DNA from: Flavobacterium sp.
GTDB lineage: Bacteria > Bacteroidota > Bacteroidia > Flavobacteriales > Flavobacteriaceae
NCBI RefSeq assembly: GCF_025352425.1
Contig: NZ_JANXTI010000022.1
Span: 21,959-85,958, forward strand
DNA length: 64,000 nt
Reading direction: 5' to 3'
The translations under genes and the position numbers were made by a program. Positions 16,448 through 25,489 of the stretch are shown one piece after another; the stretch's first letter is position 1; each line of letters opens with the position of its first letter. The notes below the pieces were generated by a model. It searched no databases. It worked only from the letters and a program-made list of their open reading frames with translations, and was not told the DNA's origin.

Positions 16448-17392
16448 TTAATTTTGAATTAATCCTCTTCCTGTTTTTTGAATTTTATTTTCGTTTTGAA
16501 ATTCTTTGACCAAATTGTCTAAAATTCCATTGATAAAAATACTGCTTTTTGGTGTTGAGTATTCTTTGGCAATTTCCAAATATTCGTTAATAGTAACCTT
16601 TACAGGAATTGAAGGGAATTTCAAAAATTCACAGATAGCCATTTTTAAAATGATGGTATCAATTTCTGCAATTCTATCTGCATCCCAATTTGGCGTTTTG
16701 TCGATGTATTCTTTGGCCAGTTCGATTTCATTAAGCACCGTTTTTCTGAACAACGAGCTCACAAATTCTTGGTCTTCCTGGTCTTTATACAATTTTGGAA
16801 CTCTAAAATCGTCTGCCTCTGAAATTTGCTTTAATTGCTTTAGAATTTGAGTATTCACAAGCGGAATATCATCAACCCAAGTTAGCTTATTATCTTCGAG
16901 ATATTCGTATAACTTTTCATTTGGAGCAATCAATTCTGTAAACATATCAACCACAAACTCTTTATCTTCTTCGAAAGAACTTTTTTTCGTGCTCATGTAA
17001 TTCTGATACAACGAACTTTGTTTGATTTCGTTAAGTAAAATCAAAATATAATCGTCGTTCATCGACCAATTGGTAATTTTTCTTTTTTCTAAAGCAATGC
17101 TCAACGAGTTGTTTTCTTCCAATAGTAGAAGAATCGCATTATTGACAAATTTTTTGTTGGGATTTTTTTCTTCTGGTGTAACTAAATGTTTTTTGCTTGA
17201 AGCGTCTAAAAAAACAACTTCCTTTTTTCTGATTTCAATAAGTGAAGACATCATAATTAGATACAAATCCTGAATACTATCAATACTGTGAAGCAAAAAC
17301 TTCTCTTCCTTTTCAATATCATCAGAACTTTTTTGATGCAATGCATAAATGGATTGCATTACTTTTACACGGATATGTCTTCTGTTTAACAC
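16448..17392 (-). CDS. nusB: Transcription antitermination factor NusB
   Basis: 314 aa, about twice the E. coli protein, as is usual in Bacteroidota. It starts with the NusB signature NRRHIRVKVMQSIYAL and has the conserved C-terminal core (NWDADRIAEIDTIILKMAI, then EFLKFPSIPVKVTINEYLEI and EYSTPKSSIFINGILDNL in consecutive segments). The extra middle portion (about residues 40-190) is charged and lineage-specific. It binds boxA RNA in rRNA operons with NusE. First gene of a likely nusB-yajC transcript. Confidence 0.93.
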   Translation of the reverse strand: MLNRRHIRVKVMQSIYALHQKSSDDIEKEEKFLLHSIDSIQDLYLIMMSSLIEIRKKEVVFLDASSKKHLVTPEEKNPNKKFVNNAILLLLEENNSLSIALEKRKITNWSMNDDYILILLNEIKQSSLYQNYMSTKKSSFEEDKEFVVDMFTELIAPNEKLYEYLEDNKLTWVDDIPLVNTQILKQLKQISEADDFRVPKLYKDQEDQEFVSSLFRKTVLNEIELAKEYIDKTPNWDADRIAEIDTIILKMAICEFLKFPSIPVKVTINEYLEIAKEYSTPKSSIFINGILDNLVKEFQNENKIQKTGRGLIQN

Positions 17393-17415
17393 CTGATAAG
17401 AACTTTAAAAATTAA

Positions 17416-17442
17416 CAAAGCGAAAGAAAATCTTTCGCTTTG
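17416..17442 (-). terminator. Terminator of the leucine dehydrogenase gene
   Basis: Perfect 12-bp stem CAAAGCGAAAGA / TCTTTCGCTTTG with a 3-nt loop, between the dehydrogenase stop and the nusB start. Confidence 0.75.
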
Positions 17443-17474
17443 CAAAAATAGTAATATTTTATTCTGAAACGGCT

Positions 17475-18581
17475 TTATTTAGTAGCGTTTTCTTTTTTTC
17501 TTTGGTCAATTCGATTTTCAGCAATTTGCATCGCAGCTTGTTGTGTTGTTAAATTATTTTTATCGGCAAAACTGAAGATTTCAAGCGTAGTATTATAAAT
17601 ATTTTCCGTTTTTCTGATTGCTTCACCATCTGTATACTTATACAATTCACCGTAAACATTTATTATTCCACCAGCATTTATCAAGAAATCCGGCGCATAA
17701 GTAATACCTCTTTCTCTTAAAATGGGTCCGTGAATTGCTTCCACCGCTAATTGGTTGTTGGCCGCACCGGCAATTACTTTAGCTTTAATTTTATAAACTG
17801 TATCATCATTGATTGTTGCACCTAAAGCACAAGGGGAATAAATATCAACATCCGCGCTGTACACATCGGCTCCCGTGAAAATTTTGGCTCCATATTTTGC
17901 TGCCATATTTTCCATTTTGTCCTGATGAATATCCGATACATAAACGATAGCTCCTTCATTTGTCAAATGGCTGATTAATGTTTCCCCAACATGACCATTT
18001 CCTTGTACTAAAACTTTTTTTCCGGCTAAACTATCTGAACCATACTGATGCTTGGCTGCCGCTTTCATTCCCATATAAACGCCATAAGCTGTTACTGGAG
18101 AAGGGTTACCTGAACCTCCTTTTTCTATAGAAATTCCGGTAACAAACTTAGTTACATCATGAATTCTATCCATATCTTCGGTGGTAGTTCCAACATCTTC
18201 AGCCGTGATGTATTTTCCGCTGAGCGAATTTACAAACTGACCAAAACGAGTGATTAATTCCGGAGTTTTATCTGTTTTTGAATCGCCAATAATTACGGCT
18301 TTTCCACCACCCAGATTCAAACCTGTTATTGCAGATTTATAAGTCATTCCACGTGAAAGACGTAAAACATCATTCAAAGCTTCCCATTCGTTCGCGTATT
18401 TCCACATTCTGGTACCGCCAAGTGCCGGTCCCATTACAGTATTGTGTATTCCAATAATTGCTTTTAATCCTGTATCTTTGTCATTACAAAAAACAATTTG
18501 TTCATGATTATCAAAGGATAACTGACCAAAAACTGGATCCGTTTTTTTGAGTTCTGCCGGTGTAGTAGTTTCTGATGTCAT
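17475..18581 (-). CDS. Leucine (Glu/Leu/Phe/Val) dehydrogenase
   Basis: 368-aa NAD-dependent amino acid dehydrogenase, converting branched-chain amino acids to 2-oxo acids plus ammonia. Seen: GPALGGTRMW, the catalytic Lys region LNLGGGKAVIIGD, the Asp in EDVGTTTEDMD, and a Rossmann fold with VQGNGHVGETLISHL and VYVSDIHQDKM. Length matches leucine dehydrogenases (about 364-430 aa) rather than glutamate dehydrogenases. Specificity for Leu over Val or Phe is inference. Monocistronic, with a TAATTTTG box at 18617 and its own terminator. Confidence 0.9.
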   Translation of the reverse strand: MTSETTTPAELKKTDPVFGQLSFDNHEQIVFCNDKDTGLKAIIGIHNTVMGPALGGTRMWKYANEWEALNDVLRLSRGMTYKSAITGLNLGGGKAVIIGDSKTDKTPELITRFGQFVNSLSGKYITAEDVGTTTEDMDRIHDVTKFVTGISIEKGGSGNPSPVTAYGVYMGMKAAAKHQYGSDSLAGKKVLVQGNGHVGETLISHLTNEGAIVYVSDIHQDKMENMAAKYGAKIFTGADVYSADVDIYSPCALGATINDDTVYKIKAKVIAGAANNQLAVEAIHGPILRERGITYAPDFLINAGGIINVYGELYKYTDGEAIRKTENIYNTTLEIFSFADKNNLTTQQAAMQIAENRIDQRKKENATK

Positions 18582-18616
18582 TTGTGAATTTATTAGGCTT
18601 TTTTAAAAAGTCAGTA

Positions 18617-18624
18617 CAAAATTA
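18617..18624 (-). promoter_or_regulatory. -7 promoter element of leucine dehydrogenase
   Basis: TAATTTTG on the minus strand, 35 nt upstream of the ATG at 18581. Confidence 0.5.
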
Positions 18625-18768
18625 AAATTTTATTCAATTAATTTCACTTCAATTAAATATAATTGTTGATTTATTAATAAAATCCCTTAAAATCAAGAAT
18701 ATAATAATTGAATTATCGTTTACAATTTAACAATAAACGCCTAATTAATCCATTTCCATTAATTTTAA

Positions 18769-20526
18769 ATGAAAGAACTTCAGTATTTAAACAAATATTT
18801 TGTCAAATATAAATTTCGGTTTTTATTAGGAATTGCTATTACGATTGTTGCGCAAATTTTTATGCTCTTTACGCCTAAACTAATCAGCAAATCTTTTAAA
18901 GCCATAGAAGATTTTCATAAAAACAATTTGAGTAATGAAGTAGTTAAAACTGAATTAATCCACAATGTTTATTGGATTATTGGCACCACTTTGATTGCCG
19001 GTGTATTAACGTTCCTAATGCGGCAAACTCTTATCGTAATGTCGCGTCATGTCGAATTTGATCTGAAGAATGAAGTCTTCCAACATTATGAAGTTCTTGA
19101 CCAGAATTTTTATAAACGCAACCGAACAGGCGATTTGATGAACCGCATAAGTGAAGACGTCGGAAAAGTCAGAATGTATGTTGGACCGGCCGTGATGTAC
19201 ACCATCAATACCTTTATAAGGTTTACAGTAGTCATTATATATATGTATAATGTTTCACCGCGTCTGACATTATATACTATTCTGCCGTTGCCAATTCTTG
19301 CTTTTATAATTTTTAAATTGAGTCAGGAAATCAATAAGCGTAGTACAATTTTCCAGCAATATTTATCAAAGGTATCTAGTTTTACCCAGGAAATATTTTC
19401 TGGAATTCGGGTGGTAAAAGCCTATGCTTTAGAAAATCAATACCAAAATAATTTAGATGATTTAGCCAAAGAAAGCAAATCCAAAAGCATGAGTTTGGCT
19501 GGTGTACAATCACTTTTTGGACCTTTAATGTTAGCTTTGATTGGTGTAAGTAACCTAACGGTGATTTATTTTGGCGGAATGATGTACATTGATGGAACCA
19601 TAAAAAGCATTGGAACCATTGCCGAATTTATTTTGTATGTCAATATGCTGACTTGGCCGGTAGCTTCTATTGGCTGGGTTTCTTCGATGATTCAGGAAGC
19701 TGAAGCTTCACAAAAAAGGATTAATGAGTTCCTTAAAATTGAACCAGAAATCAAAAACAAAATCCCTGAAAAAACAAACATACAAGGTAGTATCGAATTC
19801 CAAAATGTAAGTTTCATCTATGAAGATACTGAAATCAAAGCACTGCAAAACATCTCTTTTACCGTGAAAAAAGGAGAAACCCTGGCGATTTTAGGGAAAA
19901 CAGGTTCAGGAAAATCGAGCATTTTATCATTGATTACCCGAATGTATGATATCAAAGAAGGAACAATTACCATCGATGGCAAAAAGATTGACGAAGTTAA
20001 TTTATATGATTTGCGAAACAGCATTGGCATTGTGCCGCAGGATGCATTTCTTTTCTCGGATACTATAAAAAACAACATCAAATTTGGAAAAGAAAATGCC
20101 ACAGATGACGAAGTAATAAATGCCTCCAAAAAAGCAGTAGTTCATGACAATATCGTGAATTTCGGCAAGCAATACGAAACCATTTTAGGAGAAAGAGGCA
20201 TCACACTTTCAGGCGGTCAAAAGCAGCGGGTTTCTATTGCACGGGCAATTATCAAGAACCCTGGAATTTTATTGTTTGACGATTGTCTTTCAGCAGTTGA
20301 TACCGAAACGGAAGAACAGATCTTGAATAATTTACTTGAAATTTCAAAAGACAAAACCACAATCATTGTCAGTCACAGGGTGTCTTCTGCTAAAAATGCA
20401 GATAAAATAATCATTCTCGACGAGGGGCAAATCATTCAAGAAGGCACTCATAATCAATTAGTAAACCAAGGCGGTTATTATGCCGAATTGTACGCTAAAC
20501 AACTTTCGGAAAAAGAATTAAATTAA
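18769..20526 (+). CDS. ABC exporter, fused permease-ATPase (MsbA/MdlB type)
   Basis: 585-aa half-transporter that should work as a homodimer. N-terminal six-helix ABC membrane domain (about residues 15-310) and C-terminal nucleotide-binding domain with Walker A GKTGSGKSS, Q-loop IVPQDAFLFSD, signature LSGGQKQR, Walker B ILLFDD followed by CLSAVD, and H-loop IVSHR. All ATPase residues are intact. The substrate is unknown: MsbA-like proteins flip lipid A core, others export drugs or peptides. The ATG at 18769 sits in an A/T-rich leader. Followed by the PUR-family gene 70 bp on. Confidence 0.92.
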   Translation: MKELQYLNKYFVKYKFRFLLGIAITIVAQIFMLFTPKLISKSFKAIEDFHKNNLSNEVVKTELIHNVYWIIGTTLIAGVLTFLMRQTLIVMSRHVEFDLKNEVFQHYEVLDQNFYKRNRTGDLMNRISEDVGKVRMYVGPAVMYTINTFIRFTVVIIYMYNVSPRLTLYTILPLPILAFIIFKLSQEINKRSTIFQQYLSKVSSFTQEIFSGIRVVKAYALENQYQNNLDDLAKESKSKSMSLAGVQSLFGPLMLALIGVSNLTVIYFGGMMYIDGTIKSIGTIAEFILYVNMLTWPVASIGWVSSMIQEAEASQKRINEFLKIEPEIKNKIPEKTNIQGSIEFQNVSFIYEDTEIKALQNISFTVKKGETLAILGKTGSGKSSILSLITRMYDIKEGTITIDGKKIDEVNLYDLRNSIGIVPQDAFLFSDTIKNNIKFGKENATDDEVINASKKAVVHDNIVNFGKQYETILGERGITLSGGQKQRVSIARAIIKNPGILLFDDCLSAVDTETEEQILNNLLEISKDKTTIIVSHRVSSAKNADKIIILDEGQIIQEGTHNQLVNQGGYYAELYAKQLSEKELN

Positions 20527-20596
20527 TTGTTGTTTTGTAACAAAAAAATTACCATTTTTGAACTGTTTACAAACACTATTAATTGACTGAAAGAAT

Positions 20597-20980
20597 ATGA
20601 GAGAAAACGACATGTTAGAAAAAGATGAGATTTTTTCTAAAGTTTTAAGAGCCGGAAGAAGAACTTATTTCTTCGATGTGAGAGCAACAAAGGCTGACGA
20701 TTACTACATAACCATTACCGAAAGTAAAAAATTCACTGAAGAAGATGGTTCTTTTCACTTCAAAAAACACAAAATTTATTTATACAAGGAAGATTTCGCT
20801 GCCTTTTCTGAAATTTTAGAAGAAATGACTGCTTATGTTTTGAACAATAAAGGCGAAGAAGTAATCTCTGAAAGACACCAAAAAGATTTTAAAAGAGAAT
20901 ACCAACAAGAAACGGAAACCTCAGAAGAGAAACCAGCTTCGGAAAAAAGTTTCACCGATATTGATTTTGACGATATCTAA
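20597..20980 (+). CDS. PUR-family (DUF3276) DNA/RNA-binding protein
   Basis: 127-aa single-PUR-repeat protein of the DUF3276 family, common in Bacteroidota and Borrelia. Seen: IFSKVLRAGRRTYFFDVRAT, YYITITESKKF and HKIYLYKEDFAAF, which form the beta-beta-beta-beta-alpha Pur fold that binds single-stranded nucleic acid, followed by an acidic Glu/Ser-rich tail ending in IDFDDI. Global regulator or RNA-binding roles have been suggested for the family. The ATG at 20597 is used; Met6 is a possible alternative. Confidence 0.88.
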   Translation: MRENDMLEKDEIFSKVLRAGRRTYFFDVRATKADDYYITITESKKFTEEDGSFHFKKHKIYLYKEDFAAFSEILEEMTAYVLNNKGEEVISERHQKDFKREYQQETETSEEKPASEKSFTDIDFDDI

Positions 20981-21004
20981 AAAAAGTAACCAGTAATAAG
21001 TGAT

Positions 21005-21036
21005 AAGTCCAAAGCTATTTAGTTTTGGACTTTTTT
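21005..21036 (+). terminator. Terminator after the PUR-family gene
   Basis: AAGTCCAAA (21005-21013) / TTTGGACTT (21024-21032) followed by a T run. Confidence 0.8.
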
Positions 21037-21039
21037 CTT

Positions 21040-21390
21040 TTATCCAATCCGCAAACCATTCTTTACTTTTAAATCTGAACTAAGCAAAACAATATCATCT
21101 TCGTTTACTGATCCTAAGACTAAGCATTCACTCATGAAATTTCCAATTTGTTTCTTTGGAAAATTGACAACTGCAACAATTTGCTTTCCAACTAAAGCTT
21201 CTTTGCCATAACGTTTTGTGATTTGTGCCGATGATTTTTTAATCCCAATCTCGGTTCCAAAATCAATCGTCAATTGATAGGCTGATTTCCTGGCTTCGGG
21301 AAAATCATTGACTTCGATAATTGTTCCGATTCGCATTTCTACTTTTTCAAATTCGCTCCATTGCAGCAATTGATTCGTATTGTTTTCCAT
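21040..21390 (-). CDS. csaA: CsaA-like tRNA-binding protein
   Basis: 116-aa OB-fold protein of the CsaA/Trbp111 family. The family pattern is nearly complete: EMRIGTIIEV, FPEARKSAYQLTIDFG, GIKKSSAQIT, GKQIVAVVNFP, KKQIGNFMSECLVLG. Such proteins are small dimers that bind tRNA and have been linked to chaperone activity and protein export in Bacillus. The frame extends upstream to 21516 into the divergent glgA-like gene; the ATG at 21390 gives the correct family N terminus, so the extension is discarded. Confidence 0.9.
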   Translation of the reverse strand: MENNTNQLLQWSEFEKVEMRIGTIIEVNDFPEARKSAYQLTIDFGTEIGIKKSSAQITKRYGKEALVGKQIVAVVNFPKKQIGNFMSECLVLGSVNEDDIVLLSSDLKVKNGLRIG

Positions 21391-21493
21391 AGTTTTAAAT
21401 GGTTTCTTTACTAAAACATAATCCAAAAGTTGAATATATTTTATACTTTTAAGAATTGTATGCAATGTATAAAAATCCTCTAAAAGTAACGTT

Positions 21494-22720
21494 ATGAAAA
21501 TTGCCTTGTTTACCAATGAATTTCCTCCGAATATTTATGGTGGTGCGGGTGTGCATATTGATTTTCTAAGTCAGGAATTAGCTAAATTGGGGCAAGTAGA
21601 AGTACGTTGTTTTGGAACCCAACAAGAACACGATGCATCGATGAATGTTTTGGAAATTCAATCTTCGCTTACTAAACCTGAAGATGACAAAAACCCACAC
21701 ATCAGGATGTTTCATAATCTGAGCCGCAATGTGGAAATGTCGCAACATACTTTAGATGCTGATGTTATTCATTGCCACACTTGGTACACGCATTTAGCCG
21801 GAATATTTTCGAGGGAATTGTTGCAATCGCCATTGATATTAACGACACATAGTTTAGAAACCCACCGTCCATGGAAAGTGGAACAATTGGGCAACGGTTA
21901 TTTTCTTTCGCGTTGGATTGAAAACCATGCCTATAATACTGCTGACGGAATAATAGCTGTAAGCCAACAAATGAAAACAGATGTTATAGAAGCCTACGGA
22001 GTTTCACCCGAAAAAGTAACCGTAATCCATAACGGTATTGATCCCGATTTTTACCAACCTACTTTTGACAATGATTTGCTTTCAGCATATAATATAAATC
22101 CTGATATTCCTTTTGTACTTTTTGTGGGGCGCATTACGCGTCAAAAAGGAATCTCACAATTGATTTCTGCGGCCAAATATTTCAATCCAGATTGCCAGAT
22201 TGTGCTTTGTGCAGGTGCACCGGATACGCCTGAAATTGCACAAGAAACTGAAGAACTTATTGCCAATTTAAAAGCGAATCGGGATGGTGTGATTCTGATT
22301 TCGGAGATGCTGCCTCGTGAAAAAATAAAAGTGCTTTATAGTCATGCCAGGGTTTTTGCCTGCCCTTCCTTGTATGAGCCATTCGGAATAATCAATCTCG
22401 AAGCCATGTCGTGCGAAACTCCGGTCGTTGGAAGCGCAGTTGGTGGCATTCCGGAAATTATAGCTGAAGGCGAAACAGGCTATTTAATTCCACTTGAAAG
22501 TATTTCAAGAACCGATTTCAATCCGAAACATCCGGAAGCTTTTCAAAAGAATTTTGCTGCCAAAATCAATCAATTATTGGATGATGAAAATTTGGCCAAC
22601 CAAATGGGAAAAGCAGGAAGGAAAAGTGTTCTGGAAAAATTCAGCTGGGAATCGATCGCCAAAACAACCTTTAACTATTATGAACAGGTAATCGCAACAT
22701 TCGAAAAAGAAAAAGCCTAA
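21494..22720 (+). CDS. Glycogen synthase, GT4-type GlgA-like glycosyltransferase
   Basis: 408-aa GT-B glycosyltransferase resembling the actinobacterial-type glycogen synthase (GlgM/GlgA) rather than the GT5 E. coli enzyme. Seen: NEFPPNIYGGAGVHIDFLS with its glycine loop, HCHTWYTHLAG, HSLETHRPWK, VIHNGIDPDF, VGRITRQKG, and the nucleotide-sugar motif CPSLYEPFGIINLEAM. It should elongate alpha-1,4-glucan or make maltose-1-phosphate from ADP-glucose. glgC lies 48 bp downstream on the same strand, which supports a glycogen role. Confidence 0.87.
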   Translation: MKIALFTNEFPPNIYGGAGVHIDFLSQELAKLGQVEVRCFGTQQEHDASMNVLEIQSSLTKPEDDKNPHIRMFHNLSRNVEMSQHTLDADVIHCHTWYTHLAGIFSRELLQSPLILTTHSLETHRPWKVEQLGNGYFLSRWIENHAYNTADGIIAVSQQMKTDVIEAYGVSPEKVTVIHNGIDPDFYQPTFDNDLLSAYNINPDIPFVLFVGRITRQKGISQLISAAKYFNPDCQIVLCAGAPDTPEIAQETEELIANLKANRDGVILISEMLPREKIKVLYSHARVFACPSLYEPFGIINLEAMSCETPVVGSAVGGIPEIIAEGETGYLIPLESISRTDFNPKHPEAFQKNFAAKINQLLDDENLANQMGKAGRKSVLEKFSWESIAKTTFNYYEQVIATFEKEKA

Positions 22721-22735
22721 AGTAACAATGAGGAT

Positions 22736-22761
22736 GAGATTGCTTCGTTCCTCGCAATGAC
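22736..22761 (+). repeat. Dispersed repeat between glgA-like gene and glgC
   Basis: The 48-bp intergenic gap is mostly the motif GAGATTGCTTCGTTCCTCGC continuing AATGAC, with short inverted arms ATTGC/GCAAT. I recall near-identical sequences scattered through many Bacteroidota genomes. Its repeat status in this genome is not testable from the window. Confidence 0.5.
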
Positions 22762-22768
22762 ATAAGAA

Positions 22769-24043
22769 ATGATAAATAAAAGTACATTAGCCATAATTTT
22801 AGGCGGCGGGCAAGGTTCCAGATTAGCACCACTAACCCAAACGCGTTCCAAACCCGCCGTTCCGATTGCAGGGAAATACCGTTTGGTAGATATTCCTATT
22901 TCCAATTGTATCAATTCTGATATCAAAAGGATGTTTGTACTGACGCAATTCAATTCGGCTTCACTAAATCAACATATTAAAAACACCTACCATTTTAGTC
23001 ATTTCAGTACTGCTTTTGTAGATATCCTTGCGGCCGAACAAACGCCTGATAATATTACCTGGTTTCAGGGAACAGCTGATGCAGTGCGCCAATGTATGCA
23101 TCATTTTATGAACCATGATTTTGATTATGCGTTAATATTATCGGGCGATCAATTGTATCAGATGGATTTTAACGCGATGATAAAAGCGCATCATGATGCA
23201 GGGGCGAATATCACAATCGCAACCTTACCGGTAACCGCCAAAGAAGCACCGGAATTTGGCATCCTAAAAACAGATTCTGAGAATTATATCACTTCATTTA
23301 TCGAAAAACCAAATGCGGGTTTACTACCGGAATGGACATCTGAAGTCAGCGAAGAATCTGCATCTGAAGGAAAACATTATTTGGCCTCCATGGGGATTTA
23401 CATTTTCAATAAGAACTTGTTGGTAGACTTGATGAGAAATCCTGACACTAAGGATTTTGGTAAAGAAATTATTCCGCAAGCCATTGGAAATCAGAAAATA
23501 TTAAGCTATCAATATGAAGGGTATTGGACAGACATCGGAAATATTGATTCCTTTTTTGAAGCGAATTTGGGTTTAACCGATGATATTCCGAAATTTAATC
23601 TTTTTGATAATTCGAGTAAAATTTATACCCGCGCCCGGGTTTTGCCACCGTCAAAAATTTCGGGTGCTTCCACGATTGACAAATCCGTTATAGCTGAAGG
23701 TTGCATTCTAAACGGAGCCACGATTGAACATTCGGTTATTGGTATCAGAAGCCGTATCGGATATGGCTCAACGGTTATTAATTCGTATCTTATGGGAAAT
23801 GATTATTATCAAAATCTGGAAGAAATCAGAACCAATTCTTTACATGGCATCATCAATATTGGGATTGGCGAAAGATGTTTTATAAACAACACTATTGTAG
23901 ATAAAGATTGCCGGATAGGAAATGATGTTCGACTCAATGGCGGAAAACATTTAGAGGATAAGGAAACAGATTTATATACCATAAAAGACGGAATTATTGT
24001 AGTCAGGAAAGGTGCCATTCTTCCAGATGGATTTACAGTATAA
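22769..24043 (+). CDS. glgC: Glucose-1-phosphate adenylyltransferase
   Basis: 424-aa ADP-glucose pyrophosphorylase, the committed step of glycogen synthesis (ATP + glucose-1-P to ADP-glucose + PPi). N-terminal nucleotidyltransferase domain with GGGQGSRLAPLTQTRSKPAV and PIAGKYRLVDIPISNCINS, WFQGTADAVRQ, LSGDQLYQMD, FIEKPN and GYWTDIGNIDSFFEANL; C-terminal left-handed beta-helix (about 300-424). Full length, with the allosteric N-terminal region present. Likely cotranscribed with the upstream glycogen synthase. A strong terminator follows. Confidence 0.96.
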   Translation: MINKSTLAIILGGGQGSRLAPLTQTRSKPAVPIAGKYRLVDIPISNCINSDIKRMFVLTQFNSASLNQHIKNTYHFSHFSTAFVDILAAEQTPDNITWFQGTADAVRQCMHHFMNHDFDYALILSGDQLYQMDFNAMIKAHHDAGANITIATLPVTAKEAPEFGILKTDSENYITSFIEKPNAGLLPEWTSEVSEESASEGKHYLASMGIYIFNKNLLVDLMRNPDTKDFGKEIIPQAIGNQKILSYQYEGYWTDIGNIDSFFEANLGLTDDIPKFNLFDNSSKIYTRARVLPPSKISGASTIDKSVIAEGCILNGATIEHSVIGIRSRIGYGSTVINSYLMGNDYYQNLEEIRTNSLHGIINIGIGERCFINNTIVDKDCRIGNDVRLNGGKHLEDKETDLYTIKDGIIVVRKGAILPDGFTV

Positions 24044-24076
24044 ATAAAAAACACTCTAAATGAGTGTTTTTTATTT
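24042..24076. terminator. Bidirectional terminator after glgC
   Basis: Perfect 15-bp arms (24042-24056 and 24062-24076), core ACACTC/GAGTGT, loop TAAAT. Serves glgC and the convergent cytochrome gene. Confidence 0.9.
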
Positions 24077-24077
24077 A

Positions 24078-24401
24078 TTAATTCATAGTTAGATAATTGT
24101 ATATTTTTTGCCCCTGCATATCATCCAGATGCGCTTTCTTCTGCATACGTGCCACGATGGGCTTCCACTCTTCAGTAGAGAAGTCCTTTGAATCATATAA
24201 TTTATGGCATTTGGCACAATTGTTTTCGTATAAATTCTGTCCTTCGGCTAATTCGGGAGTCATTACTGTTGCTATTTTAACTGCTGTTGTTGTCGCAGCT
24301 GGTTCGCTTTTTTTAACTTCTGTAGTGGGGACACTTGATTTAGAAGCGCACGAATAAATTATTACAGCAAAAACGGCTAAGGCGATTACATTATATTTCA
24401 T
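24078..24401 (-). CDS. Small c-type cytochrome lipoprotein
   Basis: 107-aa envelope protein. A lipoprotein signal peptide ends in the lipobox YSC at Cys18, followed by a Thr/Ser/Lys/Ala-rich linker (about 20-50) and a single mono-heme cytochrome c domain with CAKCH (CxxCH) and a candidate axial Met in VARMQKKAH. Likely a small electron carrier tethered to a membrane. Its partner is not evident from the neighbours, which are glycogen genes and a PPIase. Confidence 0.85.
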   Translation of the reverse strand: MKYNVIALAVFAVIIYSCASKSSVPTTEVKKSEPAATTTAVKIATVMTPELAEGQNLYENNCAKCHKLYDSKDFSTEEWKPIVARMQKKAHLDDMQGQKIYNYLTMN

Positions 24402-24427
24402 GGTTTTTGTTTTGGGTAAATATAAAA

Positions 24428-24455
24428 AAATCCCAATAGATTTTTATTGGGATTT
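24428..24455. terminator. Terminator between the PPIase and cytochrome genes
   Basis: AAATCCCAATA / TATTGGGATTT with a 6-nt loop. It ends the minus-strand PPIase transcript. Confidence 0.75.
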
Positions 24456-24481
24456 CAATATTTAATCAAATTTTGAATGTT

Positions 24482-25414
24482 TTACTTAACATCCATCAAT
24501 TCAACATCAAACACTAAAGTAGCATCAGGTGGAATTACACCGCCCGCACCACTTGGTCCATATCCCAAATAAGATGGAATAACAAAACGAGCTTTGTCTC
24601 CAACTTTTAAAAGAGCAATTCCTTCATCCCATCCTTCAATAACCTGACCTTGACCCAATCTGAATTCAATTGGTTTTTTTCTTGGATAAGAGGAATCAAA
24701 TACTTTTCCGTTTTCTAAAGAACCTTCGTAATGAACAGAAACGGTTTTACCACTTTCAGCTTGTTTTCCAGAACCTGTTTGAATCATTTTATAACGCAGA
24801 CCGCTTTCTGTTTTATCAAAACCGGCAGCTAATTTTTCCATTGACGCTTCAGCAATTTTTTTGGCTTCTTCGATTTTTTTCTGACGGGAACCTTCAAAAG
24901 TACGGAAGGCTTCGATAGCATTCCATTTTTGCGCCTCTTCTCCAACTCTGATGATTTCTATACTTTCTATCAAATCGCCTTGAGCCACAGCATCAACAAC
25001 ATCCTGTCCTTCAACAACGTTTCCAAAAACCGTGTGCTTTCCATCTAACCAATTTGTTGGAACATGCGTAATAAAAAATTGAGAACCATTACTTCCCGGA
25101 CCCGAATTTGCCATAGACAAAACCCCTGGTTTATCGTGTTTTAAGGTTGGATGAAACTCATCGTCAAAGTTATAACCAGGACCACCGGTTCCAATTCCTT
25201 GTGGGCACCCACCCTGAACCATGAAATCCGGAATTACCCGGTGAAATTTTAACCCATCGTAATATGGTTTTCCCATTGGCTTTGCTGAATTTTCCAATTG
25301 TCCTTCGGCTAATCCAACAAAATTCCCTACTGTTCCTGGTGTCAAATCGTGTGTTAGTTTTACTAAAATCGAACCTTTAGTTGTGTTGAATTTAGCGTAT
25401 ATTCCATTTTCCAT
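24482..25414 (-). CDS. Dual peptidylprolyl isomerase, cyclophilin-FKBP fusion
   Basis: 310-aa protein combining two unrelated PPIase families. The N-terminal cyclophilin (about residues 5-160) has [36 protein letters not shown] and [11 protein letters not shown] charged helical linker (165-200) follows, then an FKBP domain (about 205-310) with [34 protein letters not shown] and YGYG-like [15 protein letters not shown]. Both active sites look complete. No signal peptide, so cytoplasmic. I recall cyclophilin-first fusions from Flavobacterium and a few other lineages. TACCTTTG at 25440 drives it. Confidence 0.92.
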   Translation of the reverse strand: MENGIYAKFNTTKGSILVKLTHDLTPGTVGNFVGLAEGQLENSAKPMGKPYYDGLKFHRVIPDFMVQGGCPQGIGTGGPGYNFDDEFHPTLKHDKPGVLSMANSGPGSNGSQFFITHVPTNWLDGKHTVFGNVVEGQDVVDAVAQGDLIESIEIIRVGEEAQKWNAIEAFRTFEGSRQKKIEEAKKIAEASMEKLAAGFDKTESGLRYKMIQTGSGKQAESGKTVSVHYEGSLENGKVFDSSYPRKKPIEFRLGQGQVIEGWDEGIALLKVGDKARFVIPSYLGYGPSGAGGVIPPDATLVFDVELMDVK

Positions 25415-25439
25415 AGTTTATATTTTTAAAAATGCTGTG

Positions 25440-25468
25440 CAAAGGTACTATATAAAATTGTAATTTTG
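25440..25468. promoter_or_regulatory. Divergent promoter pair (PPIase and DUF1569 genes)
   Basis: Minus-strand TACCTTTG (25440-25447) for the PPIase gene and plus-strand TAATTTTG (25461-25468) for the gene at 25490. The two -7 boxes are only 13 nt apart, so the promoters must share polymerase space. Confidence 0.55.
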
Positions 25469-25489
25469 GATACCAAATAAAACGAAAAC

